From: Bacteroidales bacterium
GTDB taxonomy: Bacteria > Bacteroidota > Bacteroidia > Bacteroidales > GCA-2748055
NCBI GenBank assembly: GCA_029931975.1
Contig: JAOZQY010000012.1
Location: 1 to 38,130, forward strand
Direction of reading: 5' to 3'
Length of the DNA stretch: 38,130 bases
Part shown: one piece after another, positions 1 through 7,709 of the stretch
How the letters are laid out: every line of letters begins with the position of its first letter
Numbering within the stretch: the first letter of the stretch is position 1
Position numbers and translations under genes: made by a program
The notes under the pieces: model-generated
Told to the model about the DNA's origin: nothing
Seen by the model: the letters and a program-made list of their open reading frames with translations, nothing else
Database searches by the model: none

Positions 1-2
1 AG

Positions 3-284
3 TTGAAGGAGGATGTTGCCCAGGGCACCTACTCCAATCTGGCCATCATTACCCACTCATCGTCCGAATTTGTGTTGGACTTTGTCAGGGTGATGCCAGG
101 CGTGCCCAAAGCCGAGGTGAAGTCGAGGGTGATTCTGACTCCTGAGCATGCCAAGCGTCTGCTGAAGGCACTTCAGGACAATGTGGAAAAGTTTGAAAAG
201 GCCCACGGGCCCGTAAAGAACATAGAACCAGCCGGCGGACCAATTGTACCGATGAATTTCGGCGGACCCGCAGGCGAGGCTTAA
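3..284 (+). CDS. DUF3467 family protein, 5' end cut by window
   Basis: This is the C-terminal part of a small cytosolic protein of the DUF3467 family, whose function is not established. The visible sequence carries the family hallmarks YSNLAIITHSSSEFVLDF, then MPGVPKAEVKSRVILTPEHAKRLL, and ends in a Gly/Pro-rich tail. Family members usually have about 10-20 residues before the KEDVAQGTYSN stretch, so the TTG at position 3 is probably an internal Leu codon and the true start lies upstream of the window. Its stop codon (282-284) overlaps the stop codon of the convergent DUF1858 gene in the palindrome TTAA, so there is no room for a separate terminator. Confidence 0.85.
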   Translation: MKEDVAQGTYSNLAIITHSSSEFVLDFVRVMPGVPKAEVKSRVILTPEHAKRLLKALQDNVEKFEKAHGPVKNIEPAGGPIVPMNFGGPAGEA

Positions 285-544
285 TCCATCTGTAATAACT
301 CAGTGACAAAAGTATTGATTTCTTCATCGCTGAAACCTTTTTTCTTCGCAGCTTCTTCCAGTGTGCCCCATATGGGTTCCCCACAGGCAATGCACATTAT
401 TCCCCTGTCAGCCAGGTACCTCACAGAGCCCGGAATCTGATGAACCATGTCTTCTATATAGATGTCTTTAGTAATTTTCATGGGTTGCATGTTCAGTCGA
501 TAAATGAAAACACCGGGCTTGACTCCAATTGCAGCGGGGATCAT
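281..544 (-). CDS. DUF1858 domain protein
   Basis: An 87-residue protein whose last 66 residues (from MKITKDIYIEDMV) form a DUF1858 domain, also found next to hybrid-cluster proteins and in redox enzymes of anaerobes. A Cys pair is visible in MCIACGEPIWGTLEE. The function is not established. The first ATG (544) overlaps the stop of the upstream gene in ATGA, which favours translational coupling. An internal ATG at 481 would give only the domain, and the first 21 residues are not typical of the family, so the start is uncertain. It is the last gene of the long minus-strand run that begins near 14010, and may be a small redox accessory of the membrane complex encoded there. Confidence 0.8.
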   Translation of the reverse strand: MIPAAIGVKPGVFIYRLNMQPMKITKDIYIEDMVHQIPGSVRYLADRGIMCIACGEPIWGTLEEAAKKKGFSDEEINTFVTELLQMD

Positions 545-837
545 CGATCTTTGATACGGGATTCAATCTCCTTGATATGATCCACCAGGAAAGAAGAACT
601 ACTTCCCGAGATGGCCCTGATCCATGATTTTAGCCGGAGGTTCTGTTCATATACCTTCTGACAACTGCGCTCCTCTTCTTCGTCGGTGATTGTTTTGTTC
701 TGGTCATACACGGATTTTAGTTTCTCCAGCAAACGATTCTTCTCCCTGCACCAATCCGAGTTGCGATCCTCGCAACCACACTTTGCATCATCAATCCACT
801 GGAATAATCCCTCCGGAATATAAACTCTGTGTTTCAT
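541..837 (-). CDS. Small uncharacterised Cys-containing helical protein
   Basis: I do not recognise a family for this 98-residue protein. It is rich in charged residues and looks helical. It has a CGC at residues 20-22, a Cys at 30 and another Cys near the middle (SCQKVYEQ). There is no signal peptide or membrane segment. It starts 5 bases after the stop of the upstream gene (842-1555) and overlaps the downstream DUF1858 gene by 4 bases, so it is co-transcribed and probably translationally coupled. The position suggests a partner of its neighbours; no activity can be assigned from sequence. Confidence 0.6.
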   Translation of the reverse strand: MKHRVYIPEGLFQWIDDAKCGCEDRNSDWCREKNRLLEKLKSVYDQNKTITDEEEERSCQKVYEQNLRLKSWIRAISGSSSSFLVDHIKEIESRIKDR

Positions 838-841
838 TCGC

Positions 842-1555
842 TTAGAATTTTTTACTAATCTCTTCTTTCAGTTCGTGAAATTTGCTTTTCTCACAATGCT
901 TAGAGTAGATCCCTATGAAATGCACTACCTCCTCTTTAATAAAATGATAACTAAAAAAGGAGTCAAAGAGATTGAAGTCACAGCTTAACTTGATCTGCTC
1001 CATTCCTTTAGTAAATTTATCGAACTCTATCCAGTGCGGAGCTTTAAAAAAATACCTGTTTTCATTGTTGGCATCCTGGAACACCCCCTCCTCCAGTTCT
1101 TCAAATTCAATGTATTTTTTGTACACCACATGTGCCTTATCATCTGCTGTTTTTTTGTCTCCAAGGAATTTGATTCCATTGGATTCAAGTTCTGCAATTA
1201 GCAGGGGTAACTCTTTTAGATCCTTCATATTGATCCGGATGCACTGATATAGATTTTTATGAAATCTGATCTGACCGGGAAACACTTTAATAGTAAGGTT
1301 TTGTTTTCGTCTCAGGTGATCCGCCTGTCGGAGCACAAGGTCCTGAAAACAGATAACCTGCGCCTTTACCAACAGATAGAGGTGCCGCCTGTCCGTACTA
1401 TGTTTTTCATTAGGGGGAAAGTTATTCCTGGCATAATAATCAGGAGAAGAGGATGATTCGAGTACCAGTCGACCATGCGACTCACTCAAGGGTGAACGTG
1501 ATACATTTGCATCAAATTCAAAGCAGGTAAATCCTTCGATTTTGTTTTTTTTCAT
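842..1555 (-). CDS. Uncharacterised protein, distant paralogue of the protein at 13273-14010
   Basis: A 237-residue soluble protein with no family that I recognise. By eye it aligns along most of its length with the first protein of the same minus-strand run (13273-14010). Shared landmarks in the same order are an SSxxPxYY segment near residues 36-41, a Tyr-rich strand followed by KAQ/QAP, a P-x-x-IR motif near residue 93, a 53-residue stretch that aligns without gaps (about 10 identities) ending in K-F/L-L, and a C-terminal aromatic segment (NLFDSFFSYHF against KNFDAAIGYWF). It starts 17 bases after the DHODH-like gene, behind an A-rich tract. The two paralogues bracket the whole complex operon. 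Candidate roles are assembly factor or regulatory subunit; this is inference. Confidence 0.65.
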   Translation of the reverse strand: MKKNKIEGFTCFEFDANVSRSPLSESHGRLVLESSSSPDYYARNNFPPNEKHSTDRRHLYLLVKAQVICFQDLVLRQADHLRRKQNLTIKVFPGQIRFHKNLYQCIRINMKDLKELPLLIAELESNGIKFLGDKKTADDKAHVVYKKYIEFEELEEGVFQDANNENRYFFKAPHWIEFDKFTKGMEQIKLSCDFNLFDSFFSYHFIKEEVVHFIGIYSKHCEKSKFHELKEEISKKF

Positions 1556-1572
1556 GATGCTTTTTTTTTCGT

Positions 1573-2556
1573 TTAATAACCGGCGTCTGAAAAGTACTTC
1601 ATGAACTGGGTGCGTTCAAAGAGTACAGGCTGTTTGATATTGTGCTGACTGGCATGTCCCCGGAAGTCGGCAATAGACTTGTATTCGTGTCTTTTCATCC
1701 AGTCCTTCAGGGTGTCCAGCATCTCCTCGATGACCTTTGGACCACTTTTGTATACAGCAGAAACTACCTGGACCGCCTGAGCACCCACCAGCAGGTTTTT
1801 AATGACGGTCTCTCCATTATAAATCCCCCTGGATGCTGCCATATCCATACGGATCTTTTCATATAGGATGCCAATCCATCTGATAGTCATCACGTTAAGC
1901 TCTTTGCAGCTATAGATGTCCCCGGGAATAATCTTTTCGCGTTCGATGTCCACATCGGGACTATAGAACCTGTTAAACAATACTACAGCCGATGCTTTGG
2001 TCTGCGAAAGCTTATAAACAAAGTTAGCCAGCCCCGAGAAGTAGTAACTGATCTTTAAGGCAAAAGGGATGGTGATGGCCTGACTGATCTGTTGGATGAT
2101 GTCAAAGTATATCTGCTCCTTTTGTTCTCCGTTCTGGTCAACTTCGGCGGGTAGCAGGAAGAGGTTAATCTCAAGCGCATCGGCTCCTGCCTCTTCAATC
2201 AATTTGGCATAATCGGTCCATCCTTCGGCGGAGACACAGTTAATGCTGGCAATCACCGGGATGTTGAGTGCAGTCTTGTTCTCTTTGATGAGCCTGACAT
2301 ACTTGGTCAGGTTGTGTTTCTTGGAGTAGTACATGGCATAATACTCCTGTTCGGAATAGGAGCCGTACATGTTGTTTAGTCGTTGCTCGTCTACATCATG
2401 CAGAATCTGTTCTTCGAAAAGGGATTTAAGCACGATGGCTCCTGCACCGGCTTTTTCATAAGCAATGGAGTTTTCAATGTGTTCTGTTAGTCCCGAACTC
2501 CCTATAATAATGGGGCTCTTTAACTGCAATCCCATGTAGCTGGTAGAGATGTCCAT
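1573..2556 (-). CDS. Dihydroorotate dehydrogenase-like FMN TIM-barrel protein
   Basis: A 327-residue protein of the DHODH fold. The first strand region is SPIIIGSSGLTEH, then AGAGAIVLKS (K44), AGADALEINL (N131), the FMN-type lysine in PFALKIS (K168) and a C-terminal phosphate-binding stretch NLLVGAQAVQVVSAV. The substrate-loop motif of true DHODH and dihydropyrimidine dehydrogenase (N-x-S-C-P-N/H) is replaced by NLFLLPAEVDQN, so it is unlikely to be pyrimidine PyrD and the substrate is unknown. The ATG at 2556 is chosen because it lies 4 bases after the stop of the NuoI-GltD fusion; the longer reading would overlap that gene and adds residues foreign to the family. The neighbouring Fe-S/FAD protein is the obvious electron partner. 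Confidence 0.8.
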   Translation of the reverse strand: MDISTSYMGLQLKSPIIIGSSGLTEHIENSIAYEKAGAGAIVLKSLFEEQILHDVDEQRLNNMYGSYSEQEYYAMYYSKKHNLTKYVRLIKENKTALNIPVIASINCVSAEGWTDYAKLIEEAGADALEINLFLLPAEVDQNGEQKEQIYFDIIQQISQAITIPFALKISYYFSGLANFVYKLSQTKASAVVLFNRFYSPDVDIEREKIIPGDIYSCKELNVMTIRWIGILYEKIRMDMAASRGIYNGETVIKNLLVGAQAVQVVSAVYKSGPKVIEEMLDTLKDWMKRHEYKSIADFRGHASQHNIKQPVLFERTQFMKYFSDAGY

Positions 2557-2560
2557 GATC

Positions 2561-4378
2561 TTATGTTTTTGGTGTGTCTTTCTGTTTTTCAAAAAGGAAC
2601 TCATCAATTCCCTTGGCAGCCTTGTGTCCATTGGCAATGCCGTGGATCACATCGGGACCCTGGATAATATCACCGCCCAGGAACAACCAGGGAAGGCCGC
2701 TCTGGAAATTCTCATTGACCTTGATCCGTCCGCGCTTGTCAATTTCCAGCTCATGTTTCAGATCCTCGGAAAGATAGGAGAGATCCATTCCCTGTCCGAT
2801 GGATTCCACCACCATGCTTCCTTCAAAGAACTGCAGGTTATCCATGTTGCACTGGGGATTGAATTTGCCTTCATCATCGAAAAGGGAATAGCACTGGGCC
2901 ACATGCAGCCCTTTGATTTTATCATTTTCAATCTCTATACGTTGGGGTGCCCAGCCCGGATTAACTGTTGCATCCTCCTCCCTTGCCTCAAGCACTTCTT
3001 CGCGGTCAGCAGGCATTTTATCTTCTGTCTCAAGGCTGGTGGCGATGATTCCTGCTTTGCCATACTTCTGCTTTTGCAGGCGGGCCAGCGAACGGGTGAT
3101 GTCCATGGCCACATTGCCGCCTCCGATCACGATTATATCTTCGGTCAGGGGAACTTCTTTGCCCAGTGTGATATCGCGGAGCAGGTCGATGGATTGGTAA
3201 ACGTTTTTGTGATCTGATCCTTCTATCCGGGTGCTACGTCCAAGGTGCAGTCCTGTTCCTGAAAATACTGCATCATGCTTCTCACCAAGCTCTTCAAGGG
3301 TGATATCCACACCCACAGTGGTATTGTATTTGATATCCACACCCAGGGATTCAATATAGCTGATGTCCTTGTCGATCTGGTCGTATGGAAGCCGGTATTC
3401 AGGGATCCCGAATCGCATCATACCTCCCGCTTTGGCCAGTTTTTCAAAAATGGTACACGTATATCCCATCAGGGCCAGATAGTGTGCGGCTGATAATCCG
3501 CTGGGACCGGAACCGATGATTGCGATCTTCTTCCCATTTTTCTTCAAAAATCCAGAATTTAGAATTTTCTTGTATTTTTCAGAAGGGTTCTGGTCGGCTA
3601 TGTACCTTTTCAGCCAGCGGATGGAGAGTGCTTCCCCCCTTTGTCCCAGGGTACAAACGGTTTCACATTTATGGGTACAGATCCGTCCGCATATCTCAGG
3701 CAGCGGGTTGGTATCATATAAAATACGCAGTCCCTCTTCCAGATCATCGTTACGAATGGCTTTGATGTATTCAGGGATGCCCATGTGGGCCGGGCAGGTT
3801 GCGGTACATATACCGCATTCCACACAACGGTCTGCCTCTTTTTCGGCCTGCTCTTTTGAATATCCCTTCACCATCTCCACGAAGGAATCGCTTCGCTCTT
3901 CAGGATGAAGGTGTTCCATCGTTACCCGATTCAGGTTGTAGAACTCGTAATTGGGCTCCGGTTTCTTCCAGCCCTTCTCTTCGTTATCCCAGGGCTTCTC
4001 ATCCACTCCAGGAGTATACCTGTACTTCTCAGGGTCTTCTTCTACCCAGGTGTATGCATTGGTAAGGCTCAGCGAGCCGGTGGTGCAGATATCCACGCAG
4101 AGTCCACACCAGCAGCAACGGCCATAGTCCACCCGTGGCCTTAATCCACTATCCCCGTCTTTGGTCTCCACACCCTCCACCGGAACCATGTCAATGGCTT
4201 CATTTTCGCAGATGGTTTCGCAGGTGCCACATCCAATACAAGAAGTGATATCGTTCTTATGAAAACCCCTGTACCTGTCAGCCCCCGGCCTTTCACTGAT
4301 GGGGTCCTTTATGGTAACCGGCTTTTCGAAAACCTTTCTCCAGGCTGAAAAGGGTGAGAATGTATCTTTCAGGCTCAT
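2561..4378 (-). CDS. NuoI-like ferredoxin fused to GltD-like NAD(P)H/FAD oxidoreductase
   Basis: A 605-residue electron-transfer protein. Residues 40-100 hold two [4Fe-4S] motifs of the NuoI/ferredoxin type (C47, C50, C53, C57 and C88, C91, C94, C98). Residues 180-245 form the Fe-S domain of glutamate synthase small subunits (C185, C188, C191, C195, then C230, C234, C238, C242). FAD binding follows (IAIIGSGPSGLSAAHY, 285-300) and then the NAD(P) site (IIVIGGGNVAMDI, 415-427). There is no glutamate synthase large subunit nearby. The position after NuoD makes it the peripheral arm of the membrane complex, probably linking NAD(P)H to the complex. A related GltD-like gene accompanies the Thermotoga Mbx-type cluster, from memory. 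The start is the ATG 20 bases after the NuoD stop. Confidence 0.88.
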   Translation of the reverse strand: MSLKDTFSPFSAWRKVFEKPVTIKDPISERPGADRYRGFHKNDITSCIGCGTCETICENEAIDMVPVEGVETKDGDSGLRPRVDYGRCCWCGLCVDICTTGSLSLTNAYTWVEEDPEKYRYTPGVDEKPWDNEEKGWKKPEPNYEFYNLNRVTMEHLHPEERSDSFVEMVKGYSKEQAEKEADRCVECGICTATCPAHMGIPEYIKAIRNDDLEEGLRILYDTNPLPEICGRICTHKCETVCTLGQRGEALSIRWLKRYIADQNPSEKYKKILNSGFLKKNGKKIAIIGSGPSGLSAAHYLALMGYTCTIFEKLAKAGGMMRFGIPEYRLPYDQIDKDISYIESLGVDIKYNTTVGVDITLEELGEKHDAVFSGTGLHLGRSTRIEGSDHKNVYQSIDLLRDITLGKEVPLTEDIIVIGGGNVAMDITRSLARLQKQKYGKAGIIATSLETEDKMPADREEVLEAREEDATVNPGWAPQRIEIENDKIKGLHVAQCYSLFDDEGKFNPQCNMDNLQFFEGSMVVESIGQGMDLSYLSEDLKHELEIDKRGRIKVNENFQSGLPWLFLGGDIIQGPDVIHGIANGHKAAKGIDEFLFEKQKDTPKT

Positions 4379-4398
4379 TGTCTGTACTGTTTCTAAAG

Positions 4399-5589
4399 TT
4401 ATCGTTCAATTTCAGGTGGGCATGTTGCCAGGGAAACCATGATGGAGGAAACATCGGAGATGTTGGCATTGATCAAAAGTTTCTCCAGGAGAGTCACTGC
4501 ATGGGCATAGCTTGGTCCACGCAAATTGATCCTTCTAGGGTACATGGAACCATCGGCCACCAGGTAAAAAATGTATTCACCCCTGCTTGATTCACATCGT
4601 ACCAGGGTTTCTCCCCTGGGTATCTTCCAGTGAAGCACATTGGGCGTTTCTGCTTTGATATCTCCTTTATCCGGCATCTTGCTCATAATCTGCCGGAGTA
4701 GATCAATGGTGGTATCCACATCTTTTCTCCGGACCAGGAACCTGGCAAATACATCAGATTCATGTTCCACATTGACACCGAAGTCCAGTTGATCATAATA
4801 GAGGTAGGGATAGTCCTTTCGTACATCCCTTTCATAGCCTGCAGCACGTGCAACCGGTCCGGTTACACCATAGGGATCGATCCAGTCGGCAGGGATTATT
4901 CCGATTCCTTTGGTTCGTTTTTTAAATACAGTATTTGCATAGATCACCCGGTCCACATCCTTCATGAAGGATTCAATTTTGACCAGGTTCTCCTCCAGTC
5001 GCTTCTTAAATCCGGCGGGCAGCAATCCCCTTACCCCGCCTGGCAGGATGTACATATGGTATATTCTGCCTCCTGTCAGCTCCTCAAACCTGTCCAGGAT
5101 CAGTTCGCGGTAGTACAGTCCCCACTGGGACGGTAGTCCAAGTCCCATGGTGCCAGCCTGGCCCGGCACCATCCTCAGCAGGACCTGGAGGCGTGCCATC
5201 TCCAGGGCTATCATTCTTAACCAGTTGGCCATTTCGGGGACCTCAATTCCTCCCAGGAGCTCTGTTCCCCGTGCCAGGTTGTATTCATTGGTATCCGGTT
5301 CGGGAACACACATGCGAATGCAAGTGGGGAAGCATTGTATATAACGTCGTCGTTCGAACAGTTTTTCAAAGCCACGGTGGAGGTAACCTACATGTGTTTT
5401 GGCTTCAACCACTTCATCTCCGCTTACAGTGAGTTCCAGCGACATATTTCCGGTTACACCAGGATGATTGGGTCCCTGCCATACTTTGATGTATTTTTGT
5501 GAATCCAGGTCCACTACCAGTTTACCCGTTTCATCGGCTTCAGGAAACAGGCTCCTGTTATTCTTCCAGCTATAATTTGTATTACTCAT
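4399..5589 (-). CDS. NuoD/hydrogenase large-subunit-like protein (Mbx/Mbs type)
   Basis: A 396-residue homologue of complex I NuoD and group 4 NiFe hydrogenase large subunits. The N-terminal hallmark HPGVTGNMSLEL and HVGYLHRGFEKLFE (near residues 42-77) are clear. The NiFe-binding CxxC motifs are not intact. At the N-terminal site there are three Cys (C86, C90, C94) and C94 is followed by VPE97. At the extreme C-terminus the expected DPCxSC is ATC390PPE393. It is therefore not a NiFe hydrogenase, and it lacks evident quinone-site proof. It overlaps the NuoC gene by 8 bases. It should sit on the membrane arm with NuoB and NuoH. Confidence 0.88.
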   Translation of the reverse strand: MSNTNYSWKNNRSLFPEADETGKLVVDLDSQKYIKVWQGPNHPGVTGNMSLELTVSGDEVVEAKTHVGYLHRGFEKLFERRRYIQCFPTCIRMCVPEPDTNEYNLARGTELLGGIEVPEMANWLRMIALEMARLQVLLRMVPGQAGTMGLGLPSQWGLYYRELILDRFEELTGGRIYHMYILPGGVRGLLPAGFKKRLEENLVKIESFMKDVDRVIYANTVFKKRTKGIGIIPADWIDPYGVTGPVARAAGYERDVRKDYPYLYYDQLDFGVNVEHESDVFARFLVRRKDVDTTIDLLRQIMSKMPDKGDIKAETPNVLHWKIPRGETLVRCESSRGEYIFYLVADGSMYPRRINLRGPSYAHAVTLLEKLLINANISDVSSIMVSLATCPPEIER

Positions 5590-6109
5590 CCGGATAAAGC
5601 TTTTGTTTCATGTATTCGGCGGGATCGTTGGTCTCTCTGCCCGGTCTTGGGAAATAGGTATCCTCTGAATACTGCTTTGTGTCGAAATCTCTGCGCATGG
5701 GGGGTAGATTATCCCATCCTTCCAGAAGGAAGGGTTCATCCACGCGTGGACTACCGGGAAAGTTGATACCAAACATCTCTTTGATTTCCCGTTGAAAAGT
5801 TGCAGCGTGTTCCCACAGGGAATGAATGGACTCCATCTCTGCATCTTCCCTTTTAATAAATACCCGAATTCCCAAATCCCTTTTTTCATCCGGGTTATTA
5901 ATGATGTAGGTAAGTTGGAATTTGCAATCCTCCAGCCAGTCCACAGCTGACAGTATTACCAGAATGCCGTACCCGTGGTTGGTTTTGAGGCTGGTGAGCA
6001 TGGGTACCAGCTTTGCAGCTTCCACTGACATAAGAATTACGCCATTCGGACCCTCGCCGATCTCATATACCGGGAATCTTTTTTTCAAATGATCTATTAT
6101 CTCTTTCAT
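5582..6109 (-). CDS. NuoC-like (30 kDa) subunit
   Basis: A 175-residue homologue of the NADH dehydrogenase 30-kDa subunit / MbhK. The signature is FQREIKEMFGINFPGSPRVDEPFLL, followed by WDNLPPMRRDFD. It is cytoplasmic and has a structural role between the NuoB- and NuoD-like subunits. The ATG at 6109 (MKEIIDHLKK) is chosen; a longer reading to 6223 would run into the NuoB gene and gives no family-like sequence. It begins 10 bases after the NuoB stop and ends overlapping the start of NuoD. Confidence 0.88.
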   Translation of the reverse strand: MKEIIDHLKKRFPVYEIGEGPNGVILMSVEAAKLVPMLTSLKTNHGYGILVILSAVDWLEDCKFQLTYIINNPDEKRDLGIRVFIKREDAEMESIHSLWEHAATFQREIKEMFGINFPGSPRVDEPFLLEGWDNLPPMRRDFDTKQYSEDTYFPRPGRETNDPAEYMKQKLYPDE

Positions 6110-6119
6110 TGTAAGTAAG

Positions 6120-6794
6120 TTACCAGTTATAGCTTGGCATATTCCAGTCCTTGATAATTTTTTTCTGGTTGGCCTTGTACCAATCCAGTTTTTCGGCATA
6201 GTCATTTGCCCCTTCTGCATCACCGTTCTTGATGCGTTCTTTCAGCTTGTTAAATCCTGAGAGAATGGATTCCGGACGAGGCATGTAACCGGCTATATAT
6301 ATATCTACAGGAAGATACTGGTCCAGCCTGTTGATGGTGTTGTAACTATCCCAATACATGCCTCCATTAATGGTACAACTTCCCAGGGCAATGACATATT
6401 TTGGGTTCTGCATCTGTTCATAGCTTCTGATGACCCGTTTCAGGGTTTTTACGGATAGATAGCCTGAGATGATCAGGACACCAGACTGACGTGGGGTAGG
6501 ACGCATCGCCACACCAAAGCGGTATGCATCAAAGCGCGGAGAGAAGAGTGGGGGTAATTCAATACTCCCGCATCCGGTCCCAAATGCAAGAACCCAGAGT
6601 GATTCGGCACGGGCCCAGTTCAGGAATTTCTCCAGGATCCCCTTGTAGGGTGCTTCCACCTTTGGCAAGTCCTGGCAAAAGTAATCATTCAAGGGGTCTA
6701 CATGGATCTCTTCTCCTTCCGGACCAATCACAGTGTGTTTCCTGTTCTCGGGAGCCAGGAATTTATCTTCTTGATTCTGTTGTTTATCTGACAT
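6120..6794 (-). CDS. NuoB-like subunit with incomplete N2-cluster ligands
   Basis: A 224-residue homologue of NuoB / MbhJ, the subunit that normally holds the cluster nearest the catalytic site. Visible motifs are GTGCGSIEL (C75), LGSCTINGGMYWDSYN (C140) and AGYMPRPESIL (Y170). In canonical NuoB these are ACCAxE, GxCxxxGG and GCPPRPE. The second Cys of the first motif is Gly and the last Cys is Tyr, so only two of the four N2 ligands remain. The only other Cys is C40 in an N-terminal extension of about 50 residues. Codons were checked on the minus strand: TGC for C75, TAC for Y170. It lies directly after the NuoH gene (1-base gap). Confidence 0.88.
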   Translation of the reverse strand: MSDKQQNQEDKFLAPENRKHTVIGPEGEEIHVDPLNDYFCQDLPKVEAPYKGILEKFLNWARAESLWVLAFGTGCGSIELPPLFSPRFDAYRFGVAMRPTPRQSGVLIISGYLSVKTLKRVIRSYEQMQNPKYVIALGSCTINGGMYWDSYNTINRLDQYLPVDIYIAGYMPRPESILSGFNKLKERIKNGDAEGANDYAEKLDWYKANQKKIIKDWNMPSYNW

Positions 6795-6795
6795 T

Positions 6796-7707
6796 TTATT
6801 TAATCATAAGTAATACAATGGCCAGTATTCCAGATACCAGTGGTATCTTTAGCAACCACGGAATGGATTGATCAACACGGAACCTGGGGAACACCATTCC
6901 CACAAAAACTGCCCAGAAATAGATCAGGAAGCTCTTCAGGATTAATACGCCCCAGTTGCCTGCACCTCCAAAGAAAAGGTTCATATAGAGCACTGCTTCT
7001 ACCACATGTAAAATCGCCCTGTTGGTTTGTAGTACCCCCAGGAAGGTGCCATGGTACTCGGTGGGAGGTCCAATGGGATTTTCCTGTGGAGCCATGACAA
7101 CATTGAAAGGGGAATGCCCCATGGCTCCTAAAAAGGATAGCATGGCCGCAATGGTTGCCAGTGGATTGGTAAACAGGGTCCAATGCATGATTCCACCCTG
7201 TTGAGCTGCAACGATCTCTGAGATGGACAGCGTTTTGTACTGAATAGCTAAAGCGATTATTGCCAGGGTGAAGGGGACCTCCACTGCTGTAAACTGTGCC
7301 AGTCCGCGTGCTACACCGATGCCAGAATAGGGATGCCCGCCTTCTCCTGCTCCAAGGGCCATTCCCAGCATTCCAAAGAACATGAAATAGGCTATTAGAA
7401 TCAGGTCGCCCGTGAATGAGAAATTGCTCCAGTATTCAGAGCCATAAATCAGCGGCATAAAGAGGAATATCCCGACGCCCCCCGATAACCTGAATACAGG
7501 TCCCAGGTAGAACATTACACCGTGTGTTAACTGCGAACGGAGGCTATAGTTTTTAATCAGGTTGATATAGGGCTGATAGACTTTTATTCCGCGTCGCATT
7601 CCCACCCTGGCGATTATTTTTCGAATTATCCCGGACATGATGAGTCCCCAGTTCAGCACTATGAACAGGCCGAGCAGTACGAATAATATTTTCAGAAATA
7701 TGTTCAT
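6796..7707 (-). CDS. NuoH/MbhM-like membrane subunit
   Basis: A 303-residue membrane protein of the respiratory-chain NADH dehydrogenase subunit 1 family (NuoH, MbhM, EchB). About eight hydrophobic segments are visible. Family marks are FTAVEVPFTLA, MGHSPFNVVMAPQENPIGPP, EYHG near the loop, and FPRFRVDQ near the C-terminus. It would anchor the NuoB/C/D module to the membrane and pass the conformational signal to the antiporter-like modules. It starts 2 bases after the stop of the large antiporter-like gene, so the two are surely co-transcribed. Confidence 0.9.
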   Translation of the reverse strand: MNIFLKILFVLLGLFIVLNWGLIMSGIIRKIIARVGMRRGIKVYQPYINLIKNYSLRSQLTHGVMFYLGPVFRLSGGVGIFLFMPLIYGSEYWSNFSFTGDLILIAYFMFFGMLGMALGAGEGGHPYSGIGVARGLAQFTAVEVPFTLAIIALAIQYKTLSISEIVAAQQGGIMHWTLFTNPLATIAAMLSFLGAMGHSPFNVVMAPQENPIGPPTEYHGTFLGVLQTNRAILHVVEAVLYMNLFFGGAGNWGVLILKSFLIYFWAVFVGMVFPRFRVDQSIPWLLKIPLVSGILAIVLLMIK

Positions 7708-7709
7708 AA

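Noticed and set aside
3-5. TTG at position 3 as the start of the DUF3467 gene
   Set aside because: Family members extend further at the N-terminus; the window most likely cuts the gene.
1573-2637. Longer start for the DHODH-like gene (354 residues)
   Set aside because: The extra 27 residues overlap the NuoI-GltD gene, are not family-like, and the ATG at 2556 lies 4 bases after the upstream stop.
2561-4378. Glutamate synthase small subunit (GltD)
   Set aside because: The extra NuoI-like ferredoxin domain, the lack of a large subunit gene and the position in the complex operon argue against glutamate synthesis.
4399-5589. The large subunit as a NiFe hydrogenase
   Set aside because: Both CxxC motifs are broken (CVPE and CPPE) and no hydrogenase maturation gene is present in the window.
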